Assembly: GCA_004295885.1 (NCBI GenBank)
Contig: SEDG01000017.1
Span: 1-37,725, forward strand
Reading direction: 5' to 3'
From: Pedobacter sp.
GTDB taxonomy: Bacteria > Bacteroidota > Bacteroidia > Sphingobacteriales > Sphingobacteriaceae
DNA length: 37,725 bases
Shown: in pieces, positions 1-8,893 of the stretch
Layout of the letters: every line of letters starts with the position of its first letter
How positions within the stretch are numbered: position 1 is the first letter of the stretch
The notes under the pieces: generated by a model
The model's database searches: none
Told to the model about the DNA's origin: nothing
The model's input: the letters and a program-made list of their open reading frames with translations, nothing else
Program-made: the position numbers and the translations under genes

Positions 1-2112
1 AGTAACGGAAAAACCATTGTTAAAGAATGGTTGTATCAGCTATTAGCGTCAGATTATAATATTATTCGCAGTCCGAAAAGTTTTAATTCTCAAATTGGAG
101 TTCCATTATCCGTATGGCAAATTAACGGCGAACATGACCTAGCCATATTTGAAGCTGGTATATCTACCAAGAATGAAATGGAAGTTTTGGCAGAAATCAT
201 TTCGCCCTCCATTGGTGTTTTAACCAATATTGGCGAGGCGCATGCCGAGGGCTTCGAAAGCAAAGCTGAAAAGTTAACAGAAAAGTTAAAGCTTTTTGCG
301 GCTGTTGAACTCTTTATTTATGCTCCAGAATATGTAATTGATGTGGCCGCGGCAGATTTGCCAGGAAAACAAAAGTTTACTTGGAGTTTAACGTCTCCTG
401 CAGATTTACATATCTCTTTTATTGAGCCGATTGAAGGTAAAAACTACATCAGAGCTACTTATAAAGGAAAGGAAATAGAATGTTTAATTCCGTTTAGCGA
501 TAAAGCATCGGTAGAAAATGGAATAATTTGCTGGGCTACCTTGTTAGCAATGGGCTATTCTCCAGAAGAGGCAGATTTGCGTTTGGAGAAATTAACGCAG
601 GTAAGTATGCGTTTGGAGTTAATCAATGGCATCGAAAATTGTTCGATAATCGATGATTCTTATAGTGCCGATATTTCATCATTGGCCATCGCCTTAGATT
701 TTTTAAACCTGCAAAATCAACACCCTAAAAAAACTTTAATCTTATCAGATATTTACGAAACTGGTAAAGCTAATGAAGTGCTTTATGCAGAAATATCAGC
801 GTTGCTTACACAGAAAAACTTAAATCGCTTAATCGGTATTGGTCCAAATATTTCAGCATTTGCTGATTTATTTACAATTGAATCATCGTTTTACGAAAGT
901 ACACAAGATTTCATTGAACAATTACCCGCCATTCATTTTGCTAACGAAACCATTTTGATTAAAGGTGCAAGGCGATTTGAATTTGGTAGAATTAGTAAAC
1001 TGCTTACACAAAAGATCCACGATACAGTTTTAGAAATCAATTTAAATGCTTTAGCTAGTAATTTACAATTTTATCGCTCAAAGCTAAAGCCAGTAGTAAA
1101 GGTTATGGCAATGGTTAAGGCTTTTTCTTACGGAAGTGGAAGTTTTGAAATTGCCAATTTGTTGCAATATCATAAAGTGGATTATTTGGCTGTAGCCTAT
1201 GCGGATGAAGGCATCGCCCTGCGTAAAGCTGGAATAACTTTGCCAATTATGGTCATGAGCCCTGAACCCTCAGCTTTTGAGGCAATGGTTAAAAATCATT
1301 TGGAGCCTGAAATATATAATGCCAATATTCTGAGGAGTTTCCTCAATTTTTTACCCGCCTATGAAAAGGATTTCCCAATTCATCTGAAGTTAGACACAGG
1401 TATGCATCGACTTGGTTTCGAAGCAGATGATTTGCCAGACTTATTGGAAATCATAAAAGGCAATGAGCAATTAAAAGTAGTTTCGATATTTTCTCACTTA
1501 GTGGCCAGTGCAGAAGCTGAACATGACGGTTTTACTCAACATCAGTTGGATGAATTTGATAAATTATATGCCACTTTAACTAGCATCCTTGGTTATGAGC
1601 CGATAAAACATGTTTTAAATACTTCTGGCATTACGCGTTGGCCGCAAGCTCAATTAGATATGGTAAGAATTGGCATTGGCTTGTATGGCTTTGATGGGGC
1701 ATTAAATAACAACAAAGGCTTACAAACAGTTGCGATCCTTAAAACAACAGTTACACAAGTTAAAAATTTAAATGCAGGGGAAACGGTTGGTTATAGCAGA
1801 AAAGGGCTTATGCCAAATGGCGGAAGAATCGCAACTGTTAAAATTGGATATGCGGATGGCTACAGTCGTAAATTTGGAAATGGAGTAGGGAAGATGTTAG
1901 TTAAAAGCGAGTTAGTAGCTACGGTTGGCTCTATTTGTATGGATATGTGTATGCTAGATGTAACTGGTTTAAATGTAAAAACAGGCGATGAAGTTATCGT
2001 CTTTAATGACGCACATACCATTAGTGATTTAGCAAAACAGATTGACACCATTCCTTATGAAATTCTAACTAATGTTTCTCAAAGAGTAAAAAGAGTTTAT
2101 TTCTACGAATAA
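1..2112 (+). CDS. murF-alr: Bifunctional MurF ligase / alanine racemase (5' end outside window)
   Basis: The frame is open from base 1 and begins SNGKTIVKEW, the end of the Walker A (GxxGKT/S) ATP-binding loop of Mur ligases, so the true start lies upstream and the TTG at 31 is not the start. Roughly the first 340 visible residues are the MurF part, which adds D-Ala-D-Ala to UDP-MurNAc-tripeptide; motifs such as GEAHAEGF and DDSYSA are visible. From about residue 345 (VLEINLNALASNL) an alanine racemase domain follows, with the PLP lysine at visible residue 373 in MVKAFSYGSG and the GYADGYSR motif near the C-terminus. The fusion, which makes D-Ala and uses its dipeptide in one polypeptide, is known in Bacteroidota. 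The GH30 gene starts 11 bp downstream, so the two may be co-transcribed. Confidence 0.95.
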   Translation, partial: SNGKTIVKEWLYQLLASDYNIIRSPKSFNSQIGVPLSVWQINGEHDLAIFEAGISTKNEMEVLAEIISPSIGVLTNIGEAHAEGFESKAEKLTEKLKLFAAVELFIYAPEYVIDVAAADLPGKQKFTWSLTSPADLHISFIEPIEGKNYIRATYKGKEIECLIPFSDKASVENGIICWATLLAMGYSPEEADLRLEKLTQVSMRLELINGIENCSIIDDSYSADISSLAIALDFLNLQNQHPKKTLILSDIYETGKANEVLYAEISALLTQKNLNRLIGIGPNISAFADLFTIESSFYESTQDFIEQLPAIHFANETILIKGARRFEFGRISKLLTQKIHDTVLEINLNALASNLQFYRSKLKPVVKVMAMVKAFSYGSGSFEIANLLQYHKVDYLAVAYADEGIALRKAGITLPIMVMSPEPSAFEAMVKNHLEPEIYNANILRSFLNFLPAYEKDFPIHLKLDTGMHRLGFEADDLPDLLEIIKGNEQLKVVSIFSHLVASAEAEHDGFTQHQLDEFDKLYATLTSILGYEPIKHVLNTSGITRWPQAQLDMVRIGIGLYGFDGALNNNKGLQTVAILKTTVTQVKNLNAGETVGYSRKGLMPNGGRIATVKIGYADGYSRKFGNGVGKMLVKSELVATVGSICMDMCMLDVTGLNVKTGDEVIVFNDAHTISDLAKQIDTIPYEILTNVSQRVKRVYFYE

Positions 2113-2123
2113 AGCTAATCCCA

Positions 2124-3695
2124 ATGTTTAGAATTATCTATCTGTTTGTGTTATTAAACTTATTTAGCATCAGTTTAAATGCACAACAAAATAATCCTCT
2201 TGTTAAGCTTAAATTAGATTTAGAAAAAACCGCTCAGGTGATTGAAAATTTTGGCTCATCTGGTTGTTGGTATTCTGAAAGTGTCGGTAATTTTTGGCCA
2301 AGCGAGAAAAAGGAGAAAATTGCAGAGTTACTATTTAGTCAAAAAATTAACGAGAATGGCAGTTTAGCTGGTATTGGTCTCTCGGCTTGGCGTTTTAATA
2401 TTGGTGCGGGAACATTGGAACAAGGCAGCAATAGTGGGATTAAAGATTTTAATAGGCGAACAGATTCATTTTTAAACCCTGATGGTACTTATGACTGGAG
2501 TAAACAAGCTGGCCAACGGTTTTTTCTTCAAAAGGCTAAGGATTATCATGTAGAAACACTGATTGCGTTTTCAAATTCGCCACCTATACAATTTACTAAA
2601 AATAGTCTAGGCTATAAAACCGAAAAAGATTTTACCGCTAACCTTAGAGATGATAGTTACAATGCTTACGCAATATTTTTAACTAATGTGACGAAGCATT
2701 TTGAAGAGCAGAATATTCATTTCAGTTATATATCTCCCGTAAATGAACCGCAATGGGATTGGTCTAGGGAACCGGGCAAAGCGGACCAAGAAGGTTCCCC
2801 TTGGACAAATAATGAGATTTCTAAAGTTGCGAAGACATTAAATACTGCGCTTGAAAACGAGAAACTATCGAGCAAAATATTAATATCTGAAGCTGGAATG
2901 CTTAATTATTTGTATGCTGGAACGGGGAAGGCCACGCATCAGATTCAAAGTTTTTTTGATATCAAAAGTCCATTGTATCTGGGTAATTTATCTCGTGTTC
3001 CAAAAACAATTGCAGGGCATAGTTATTTTACAGAATCAAATAATAAAATGCTTTTAGAAACTAGAAATCATCTTGCTGATACTATAAGGAAATATCATTT
3101 GAAGTTTTGGCAATCTGAGTATTCGATGTTGGCTGATGGTTTTAGGGAAGGTGAACAAGGAGACAGAAACCCGATGGATTGTGCACTTTTTTTGGCAAAG
3201 GTAATTCACGCAGATTTAACTGTAGGCAATGCAACCGCTTGGCAATTTTGGAATGCCTATGAACCCGGAAACGCAAAGCGAAACACAAGATATTATTTAA
3301 TTGCATTACAGCCGAAACCCGATTTTAGAGATGGCGAGTTTGCTGTTGTTAAAAATCTATGGGCTCTAGGGCATTACAGCAGGTTTGTTAGACCCGGAAT
3401 GACAAGGGTTTTAACAGAAACTATTGCCGATAAAGAAACTGAGGTACAAAAAAACTTATTGGTTTCTGCTTTCAAGAATAAAAACAATAAGCTTGTGCTC
3501 GTTTTAATTAATTATGGCAAAACTGATATTAATGTGGAATTGACAATTAAAAATGCAAAGCGAAATTATGCTAAAGCAACCACTTATGTGACCAGTGCAG
3601 AAGAAGGTGTAGATATGAAATTACAGGGAAGAAGGAAGTCTTTAGAAATCACCCAGATTAAAGCGAGGTCTATACAAACAATTTTGCTAGATTAA
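2124..3695 (+). CDS. Secreted glycoside hydrolase family 30 enzyme
   Basis: The 523-residue protein starts with a signal peptide (hydrophobic residues 3-17, probable cleavage near LNA-QQ at about 20), so it is exported. The body fits a GH30-type (clan A) beta/alpha barrel: FGSSGCWYSESVG near the N-terminus, GLSAWRFNIGAG, then SPVNEPQWDW with the probable acid/base Glu208, and KFWQSEYSML with the probable nucleophile Glu332. The last ~100 residues look like the beta-sandwich commonly attached to GH30 barrels. The substrate cannot be read from the sequence; endo-beta-1,6-galactanase-like or glucosidase-like activities are both possible. It sits 11 bp after murF-alr with no obvious promoter between them. 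Confidence 0.85.
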   Translation: MFRIIYLFVLLNLFSISLNAQQNNPLVKLKLDLEKTAQVIENFGSSGCWYSESVGNFWPSEKKEKIAELLFSQKINENGSLAGIGLSAWRFNIGAGTLEQGSNSGIKDFNRRTDSFLNPDGTYDWSKQAGQRFFLQKAKDYHVETLIAFSNSPPIQFTKNSLGYKTEKDFTANLRDDSYNAYAIFLTNVTKHFEEQNIHFSYISPVNEPQWDWSREPGKADQEGSPWTNNEISKVAKTLNTALENEKLSSKILISEAGMLNYLYAGTGKATHQIQSFFDIKSPLYLGNLSRVPKTIAGHSYFTESNNKMLLETRNHLADTIRKYHLKFWQSEYSMLADGFREGEQGDRNPMDCALFLAKVIHADLTVGNATAWQFWNAYEPGNAKRNTRYYLIALQPKPDFRDGEFAVVKNLWALGHYSRFVRPGMTRVLTETIADKETEVQKNLLVSAFKNKNNKLVLVLINYGKTDINVELTIKNAKRNYAKATTYVTSAEEGVDMKLQGRRKSLEITQIKARSIQTILLD

Positions 3696-3726
3696 AGCAT
3701 ATCGAACAACTCCATGATATTTTCCC

Positions 3727-3734
3727 TATTTTTG
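3727..3734 (+). promoter_or_regulatory. Bacteroidota -7 promoter element before the DUF502 gene
   Basis: TATTTTTG matches the TAnnTTTG -7 consensus of the Bacteroidota primary sigma factor. It ends 4 bp before the ATG at 3739, so the transcript would be leaderless or nearly so. No TTTG -33 box is visible at the usual 19-21 bp spacing, so this rests on the -7 box alone. Confidence 0.4.
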
Positions 3735-3738
3735 CATC

Positions 3739-4329
3739 ATGAATAGGATAGGAAGAGCGCTTTTAAATTACCTGATTAAAGGATTATTAATTGTTGTGCC
3801 AATTGCCCTAAGCATTTTTATAGTGGTTTGGGCAGTAACAACTGTTGATAGTTGGTTAAACATCAATAATATTTTAGGTGTAAATCCACTTACCGGTACA
3901 AATAGAAATATACCTGGTTTAGGGTTGGGATTGGTGGTTTTCATCATCTTAATTGCTGGAATTTTTGTAACCAATTTTGTAACTGAGCCGATGTATAATT
4001 GGTTTCAGCGTACAATGAATAGGCTGCCACTTTTAAATTTTATTTTTTCTTCCATTAAAGATTTAACTGAAGCGTTTGTTGGCGATGAAAAGAAATTTAA
4101 TCACCCTGTGTTAGTTCATGTAGAGGGAGGGATGAAAAGAATTGGGTTTTTAACGCAAAACGATTTAACGAAGCTTGATTTACCAGGAGATGCGATAGTT
4201 TATTTCCCATTTTCATACTCTTTTGCCGGACAAGTCTATGTGGTTAGCAAAGAAAAAATTAAGCCTTTAAATATGAGTGCCGCAGATGCGATGAAATTAG
4301 TAGTTAGTGGTGGTGTTAGCCATTTCTAA
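3739..4329 (+). CDS. DUF502 family integral membrane protein
   Basis: This 196-residue protein has two hydrophobic segments, at about residues 10-32 and 60-82, and a soluble C-terminal part containing the family-like stretches LPLLNFIFSSIKDLTEAF and DAIVYFPFSYSFAGQVYVV. This is the layout of the DUF502 family of small bacterial membrane proteins, whose molecular role is unknown to me. A TAnnTTTG box lies just before the ATG, so the gene may have its own promoter. Its TAA stop (4327-4329) overlaps the stop of the convergent gene that ends at 4326. Confidence 0.8.
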   Translation: MNRIGRALLNYLIKGLLIVVPIALSIFIVVWAVTTVDSWLNINNILGVNPLTGTNRNIPGLGLGLVVFIILIAGIFVTNFVTEPMYNWFQRTMNRLPLLNFIFSSIKDLTEAFVGDEKKFNHPVLVHVEGGMKRIGFLTQNDLTKLDLPGDAIVYFPFSYSFAGQVYVVSKEKIKPLNMSAADAMKLVVSGGVSHF

Positions 4330-4823
4330 AGGATTCCCCTTGATATCATTGGAATAAAGATTATAATAAATATAAGAAGCATGAACATTTTGGTGAAGTG
4401 TTCTCTTGCATAAAATCCTATCAAGAGCATCAATTCATCATCAGTATTTGATAGTACAGTTCCTGATGAGGTTGAAGAATCGTAGTTTATTTGCTTATCG
4501 CTAAAATTTGTTATCCTCCATTGGGAATGCCAAGTATTAGTGAATTCTAAAGCATATTTCTCGCCAGAATTTAAAGTAATGGTTGCTTTTGTTTTCCAAT
4601 CACTGTAGCTAATAAAACCAAGCAGTTCATTGTTGCCATCAAATATTTGGGTATTGGTACCGTAAAGTCCGTCATCTTTAAACCTATAATTTTTCGTTTG
4701 ACTAATGGCTTTGGCTTCACTTCTCCAGGTATCAAAAAATAGAGTAGAATTGATTTTTCCGTTTTCAAAAATCTGATAGTTGCTTTCGAAGATTCCTTTG
4801 TTCCAAGTTAAGTAGCGTTCCAT
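4326..4823 (-). CDS. Unknown 165-residue protein with C-terminal membrane segment
   Basis: I do not recognise this gene with certainty. The 165 residues have no signal peptide. The first ~110 are rich in short beta-strand-like segments with recurring aromatic/Gly patterns (GIFESNYQIFENGKI, DGLYGTNTQIFDGNNELLGF, TNTWHSQWRITNF), reminiscent of the tubby/LURP-one beta-barrel fold, but this resemblance is a guess. A strongly hydrophobic stretch near residues 141-160 (MFMLLIFIIIFIPMI) would make it a tail-anchored membrane protein with its bulk in the cytoplasm. The ATG at 4823 is the first Met. Its TAG stop shares two bases with the TAA stop of the convergent DUF502 gene. Confidence 0.65.
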   Translation of the reverse strand: MERYLTWNKGIFESNYQIFENGKINSTLFFDTWRSEAKAISQTKNYRFKDDGLYGTNTQIFDGNNELLGFISYSDWKTKATITLNSGEKYALEFTNTWHSQWRITNFSDKQINYDSSTSSGTVLSNTDDELMLLIGFYAREHFTKMFMLLIFIIIFIPMISRGIL

Positions 4824-4880
4824 GGCTTATACTTTTATAATTTATAGACTGCGATTGCTTTATTTCGTTACAAATAAGAC

Positions 4881-4910
4881 AAAAAAATAGCCAACTAATA
4901 AGTTGGCTAT
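4881..4910 (-). terminator. Rho-independent terminator of the LOG-family gene
   Basis: On the minus strand the RNA forms a perfect 10-bp stem (ATAGCCAACT with AGTTGGCTAT, arms 4887-4896 and 4901-4910, 4-nt loop) followed by a run of T. It lies about 43 bp after the stop of the LOG-family gene. Confidence 0.85.
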
Positions 4911-4952
4911 AAATGACTAACAGATTTCTCCTGTCGTTGAAATGACGAAAGT

Positions 4953-5660
4953 TTAGAAATTCGGTTTCAATACATATTTATCATAGAATCTAAAGATATG
5001 TTCAGCAGCTTCTTCCGCTGTATCAACCAATCTAAATAAGTTTAAATCTTCTGCATGAATGTTATGCTCTTTCTCTAGCATAGTCGATTTAATCCAATCA
5101 ACCAATCCGCCCCAGTAGGCTTTGCCAACTAACACAATTGGGAAACGGGCAATTTTACCGGTCTGAATTAAAGTTATTGCTTCAAATAATTCATCCATTG
5201 TTCCCATCCCGCCAGGTAATACCACAAAACCTTGTGAGTATTTCATAAACATTACTTTTCTAATGAAAAAGTAATCGAATTCTAGTAATTTATTATGGTC
5301 GATGTATTTATTATGGAATTGCTCAAAAGGTAAATCGATATTTAAACCAACAGATTTACCACCGTTCATATGTGCACCTTTGTTACCAGCTTCCATGATA
5401 CCTGGGCCACCACCCGTAATTACACCGTAACCTCTATCCGTTAATAAACGACCGCATTCTACTGCAATCTCATAATATGGATTAGTTTCTGCGGTACGAG
5501 CAGAACCAAAAATACTTACGCAAGGCCCAATTTTAGCCAACTTCTCAAATCCATCAACAAACTCTGCCATGATTTTAAAAATCTGCCAGCTATCCGTTAC
5601 TTTTATTTCTTGCCAATCTTTATTCGCAAAGGCACTTCTTATCTTTTCTTCACTTGTCAT
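4953..5660 (-). CDS. LOG family nucleoside-5'-monophosphate phosphoribohydrolase (TIGR00730 type)
   Basis: The 235-residue protein has the Rossmann-type LOG fold often misnamed lysine decarboxylase. The hallmark PGGMGTMDE is at about residues 148-156, preceded by GGGPGIMEAGNKGA; together they form the nucleotide-binding and catalytic site. Family members cleave cytokinin-type or ordinary nucleoside monophosphates to base plus ribose 5-phosphate, in the cytoplasm. The physiological substrate here cannot be told from the sequence. The gene starts with ATG at 5660, is followed by a strong terminator at 4881-4910, and is separated from the upstream symporter gene by a repeat-rich spacer, so it is probably its own transcription unit. 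Confidence 0.87.
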   Translation of the reverse strand: MTSEEKIRSAFANKDWQEIKVTDSWQIFKIMAEFVDGFEKLAKIGPCVSIFGSARTAETNPYYEIAVECGRLLTDRGYGVITGGGPGIMEAGNKGAHMNGGKSVGLNIDLPFEQFHNKYIDHNKLLEFDYFFIRKVMFMKYSQGFVVLPGGMGTMDELFEAITLIQTGKIARFPIVLVGKAYWGGLVDWIKSTMLEKEHNIHAEDLNLFRLVDTAEEAAEHIFRFYDKYVLKPNF

Positions 5661-5681
5661 TCTTATATAAGATTATTTGTT

Positions 5682-5780
5682 CATTGGTATCATTGGTATC
5701 ATTGGTGTCATTGGTTCATTAGGCATGATGATTAAACATGCAATACAAATGAACTAGTGAACAATTGAACTAATGAACTA
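5682..5780. repeat. 9-nt tandem repeats with a loosely inverted partner
   Basis: Four consecutive 9-nt units occupy 5682-5717: CATTGGTAT, CATTGGTAT, CATTGGTGT, CATTGGTTC. About 30 bp on, 5748-5778 carries GAACTAGTGAAC..GAACTAATGAAC, which is loosely the reverse complement of the first block (TTCATTGGT / ACTAATGAA). The whole could fold as an imperfect hairpin. It lies between two minus-strand genes and resembles other palindromic intergenic elements in this window. Confidence 0.6.
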
Positions 5781-5781
5781 T

Positions 5782-7290
5782 TTAAAACTTAGTTTGTTGA
5801 TCTGTTTTTTTACTGATCAGTAATAAGCCAACAAATGTAATCAATCCGTTTACCAATATCAGCTCTACGCTAAAAACATATCCACCGAGCAATGTAGTTG
5901 AGTAAGCATTTAACAAATAGCACACTGCAGGAGAAAGCACACATACAATTGGAACCAACTTATCATATACACCTCTATTTCTAACAAATAAACCAAAAGT
6001 GTAAAGCCCTAAAAGTGGCCCGTAGGTATAGGATGCTACTTTAAAAATTCCCTTAACAACAGATTCATCATTCACTGCATTAAACAATATAATTACAAAA
6101 AACATTAAAAGTGAAAATGCAACGTGTACTAAATGTCTTTGTTTAACAGCGTTTTTATTGTTTAAGTTTTCTTTTTTGTCCATCCCTAAAAAATCTACGC
6201 AGAACGAGGTAGTTAAGGCTGTTAATGCACTATCAGTAGTTGCAAATGTAGCAGCTGTCAAACCTAACATAAACACAATTGCTGGTACTGTAGCTAAGTG
6301 GTTCAAAGCAATTTCAGGAAAAAGAAAATCTGTACGAGGCTTTCCAGTAATATGGTCCAAAGGAATTTCGATGCCTTTTTGAGCTGCGAAAACATATAAC
6401 AAGGCACCTACGCTTAAAAAGAAGATGTTCAAAATAACAAACACACCGGTAAAAGTGAACATATTCTTCTGAGCTTCTTTAATAGTGCCCATACTTAAAT
6501 TCTTCTGCATTAAATCTTGATCCAAACCAGTCATTGCGATGGTTACAAAAATACCACCAAGCAAAGCTTTACTGATATGGAAACCATTGGTAAGGAAATC
6601 TTCATAGAAGAATATTTTTGAATAACCGCTGTTTTTAATGGTTTCAAAAGCTTGTGGAATACTTAAATTCAAGCTATTACAAATAAAATAAATGGTCAAG
6701 AATACAGAAAGCACTAAGAAGAAGGTTTGTAGCGTGTCTGTAATAATGATGGTTTTTAAACCACCTTTAAAAGTATAAGACCAAATTAAACCTAGGGAGA
6801 TCAATACAGTTACCCAGAACGGAATATGATAGGCATCAAAGATAAAACGTTGTAGTACAATAACCACTAGGTATAACCTAAAAGCAGAACCAATGGTGCG
6901 GCTAATCAAGAAGATTGATGCGGCAGTTTTGTAACTGTAAAAGCCCAATCGTTGTTCTATATAGCTATAAATTGAAGTCAACTTCATTCTATAATAAAGT
7001 GGAAGTAGAACTGTAGCTATGATAATGAAACCAATGGCATTACCTAAAACAAACTGGAAGTACTGAAACTGATTACCTCCTGGAGCACCAACTTCTCCTG
7101 GAACGGAAATAAAAGTTACCCCAGAAAGTGCCGTGCCAATCATCCCAAAGGCAACTAAATACCACTTAGAATTTCTATTGGCTATAAAAAAAGTTGAATT
7201 GTCTGATGATTTTTTCGATGTGACGAAAGCAATGATAATCAAGACCAGAAAATATCCGATTAAAAAACTTAGCAGTACGGTTGGACTCAT
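5782..7290 (-). CDS. Sodium:solute symporter (SSS / SLC5 family)
   Basis: This 502-residue protein is almost entirely hydrophobic, with about 13 predicted membrane helices, as usual for the sodium:solute symporter family. Family-like stretches include NRNSKWYLVAFGMIGTALSGVTFISVPGEVG near the N-terminus, TFKGGLKTIIITDTLQ in the middle, and TAATFATTDSALTALTTSFCVD, whose Ser/Thr-rich helix corresponds to the region lining the Na+ site in this fold. It should couple Na+ influx to uptake of a small solute across the inner membrane. The solute cannot be inferred from the sequence or its neighbours. The ATG at 7290 is well placed. Confidence 0.88.
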   Translation of the reverse strand: MSPTVLLSFLIGYFLVLIIIAFVTSKKSSDNSTFFIANRNSKWYLVAFGMIGTALSGVTFISVPGEVGAPGGNQFQYFQFVLGNAIGFIIIATVLLPLYYRMKLTSIYSYIEQRLGFYSYKTAASIFLISRTIGSAFRLYLVVIVLQRFIFDAYHIPFWVTVLISLGLIWSYTFKGGLKTIIITDTLQTFFLVLSVFLTIYFICNSLNLSIPQAFETIKNSGYSKIFFYEDFLTNGFHISKALLGGIFVTIAMTGLDQDLMQKNLSMGTIKEAQKNMFTFTGVFVILNIFFLSVGALLYVFAAQKGIEIPLDHITGKPRTDFLFPEIALNHLATVPAIVFMLGLTAATFATTDSALTALTTSFCVDFLGMDKKENLNNKNAVKQRHLVHVAFSLLMFFVIILFNAVNDESVVKGIFKVASYTYGPLLGLYTFGLFVRNRGVYDKLVPIVCVLSPAVCYLLNAYSTTLLGGYVFSVELILVNGLITFVGLLLISKKTDQQTKF

Positions 7291-7504
7291 ATTTTATATT
7301 TAGTTTTTAAATGTAAGAATTTACAAATTTAAATCAATTGATAGATGGAAAATAAATAGGAGGGGTTGATGATTGGTGGACGATGGTCAATAGCTAAATT
7401 TAATAATGGAAATCTTCATTTTATGTATTTTGGCTATCAACTATTAACTATCATCCATTGACTAAGTAACAAAATAACCAACCTTTTTTTATTAAATTTG
7501 TAGA
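7291..7504. other. Divergent intergenic region with imperfect inverted repeat
   Basis: The spacer between the divergent symporter and recR genes holds an imperfect inverted repeat: GTTGATGATTGGTGGACGATGGTCAATAGC-like sequence at about 7366-7394 is partly complementary to the GGCTATCAAC..ATCATCCATTGAC stretch at about 7431-7461. No open reading frame of note is visible. The recR promoter box is at its right end. Confidence 0.45.
7493..7500 (+). promoter_or_regulatory. -7 promoter element before recR
   Basis: TAAATTTG fits the Bacteroidota TAnnTTTG consensus. It ends 4 bp before the recR ATG at 7505, suggesting a leaderless or very short 5' UTR transcript. No clear TTTG -33 box is seen. Confidence 0.4.
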
Positions 7505-8122
7505 ATGAACTTTTCTTCTCAATTGCTTGAAGACGCAGTAAATGAATTTTCTAAATTACCTGGTGTAGGGCAAAAAACGGCCTTACGTTTGGTGCTACAT
7601 TTATTAAATAAGGAGCAAGAAGAGGTTTCTCATTTTGGAAATACTTTAATTAGGCTTAAAGCCGAAATTAAACATTGTAATATTTGCCATAACATTTCCG
7701 ACCATCATACTTGTAGCATTTGTACGGCTGCGAAAAGGGAAAAGGAAGTTATTTGTGTTGTAGAAGATACTCGCGACGTAATGGCCATTGAAAACACCAA
7801 TCAGTTTTTTGGCGTATACCACGTTTTGGGTGGATTAATTTCTCCCATGGATGGTGTTGGCCCATCTGATTTATATATTGATAGTTTGGTGCAAAGAGTA
7901 GCCACAACACCAGTAAAAGAAATCATATTGGCATTAAGTGCAAATATGGAAGGAGATACTACCTTGTTTTATCTTCATAAAAGGCTAAAGGATTTTCAAA
8001 TTCCAATTACTACGATCGCTAGGGGTATCGCTTTTGGCGGAGAATTAGAATACGCTGATGAAATTACACTCGGCCGCTCAATTATTACCAGAGTTCCTTA
8101 CGAAGGTTCTTTCCTAAAATAA
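7505..8122 (+). CDS. recR: Recombination mediator protein RecR
   Basis: The 205-residue length matches RecR. The N-terminal helix-hairpin-helix (FSKLPGVGQKTALRL) is followed by a C4 zinc finger with Cys58, Cys61, Cys70 and Cys73 (CNICHNISDHHTCSIC). A Toprim domain follows (VICVVEDTRDVMAIE, about residues 82-175), then the C-terminal GGELEYADEITLGRSI. RecR acts with RecO (and RecF) in loading RecA onto SSB-coated gapped DNA. It is first in a tight three-gene cluster: the next gene starts 6 bp after its stop. A TAnnTTTG box just upstream of the ATG supports this start. Confidence 0.96.
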   Translation: MNFSSQLLEDAVNEFSKLPGVGQKTALRLVLHLLNKEQEEVSHFGNTLIRLKAEIKHCNICHNISDHHTCSICTAAKREKEVICVVEDTRDVMAIENTNQFFGVYHVLGGLISPMDGVGPSDLYIDSLVQRVATTPVKEIILALSANMEGDTTLFYLHKRLKDFQIPITTIARGIAFGGELEYADEITLGRSIITRVPYEGSFLK

Positions 8123-8128
8123 TATACG

Positions 8129-8893
8129 ATGAGAAAATTAATCGCTATCAGTCTTTTTGTGCTACTTGCAGCAACTGTTTTTGCACAAGTTAAAATTCAT
8201 TCACATAATGATTACGTTCAAAAACAGCAATTCAGTTTAGCATACGATAATAAAGTTTATCAAATAGAAGCAGATATTTTTGAGGTAAATGGCGAATTAA
8301 TTGTCGCTCACAGCAAAAAAGAAATAGACACGAAGCAAACTTTAGAGAAATTATATCTTGATAAAATCGATTCATTATTCAAGCTATATAAAGGAAAAGT
8401 GGGTGGTGATAAGAAATACACTTTTACCTTGATGATAGATTTTAAGACAAGTTGGGAGACAACTTTTCCTGCCTTTCAAAAACATATCGAGAAGTACGGC
8501 GAAATCTTCGACAGGAGCAAGAATAAAAATGCAGTTCAAATTGTGATTAGCGGGAACAGACCTGCAGATTCATTGTATCACACTTTTCCAAGCTGGGTTT
8601 ATTTTGATGGTTTGCCAAACATCAGCTATGCTAAAACAGACTTAAAAAGAATAACCATGATTAGCGATAATTTTGCTATCTATTCTAGATGGAAAGGGGT
8701 TGGCGAAATTTCAGAAGCTGATAAGATGAAACTACAGGCGACTGTAAAAGAAGCCCATCAATTAAATAAACCAATACGTTTTTGGGGAGCGCCCGATACT
8801 CAGGATTGCTGGAAACAATTGGTAGAGTTAGGTGTCGATATTATAAACACAGATAAAATAGTGGAGTGTAAAACTTACTTCGAACATAAATAA
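8129..8893 (+). CDS. Secreted PI-PLC / GDPD-like (AIM6-type) protein
   Basis: The 254-residue protein has a signal peptide ending near AQ at residues 19-20. It then shows the motif HSHNDY (residues 24-29) and IEADIFEVNGELIVAHS, the metal and catalytic-site pattern of the TIM-barrel phosphodiesterase superfamily (phosphatidylinositol-specific phospholipase C, glycerophosphodiester phosphodiesterase, and the fungal AIM6-like branch, which shares HSHNDY). MIDFK and the C-terminal FWGAPDTQDCWKQLVELGVDIINTD fit the end of such a barrel. The substrate is unknown; a phosphodiester in the periplasm or outside the cell is likely. It lies 6 bp after recR, and its TAA overlaps the ATG of the next gene (TAATG), implying translational coupling. 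Confidence 0.7.
   Translation: MRKLIAISLFVLLAATVFAQVKIHSHNDYVQKQQFSLAYDNKVYQIEADIFEVNGELIVAHSKKEIDTKQTLEKLYLDKIDSLFKLYKGKVGGDKKYTFTLMIDFKTSWETTFPAFQKHIEKYGEIFDRSKNKNAVQIVISGNRPADSLYHTFPSWVYFDGLPNISYAKTDLKRITMISDNFAIYSRWKGVGEISEADKMKLQATVKEAHQLNKPIRFWGAPDTQDCWKQLVELGVDIINTDKIVECKTYFEHK

Noticed and set aside
31..33. TTG at 31 as the start of murF-alr
   Set aside because: The frame is open to base 1 and encodes the Walker A residues SNGKT upstream of it, so the gene is cut by the window edge.
5682..5717. CRISPR-like array from the CATTGGTAT repeats
   Set aside because: The units are 9 nt with no spacers, and no cas genes are present.
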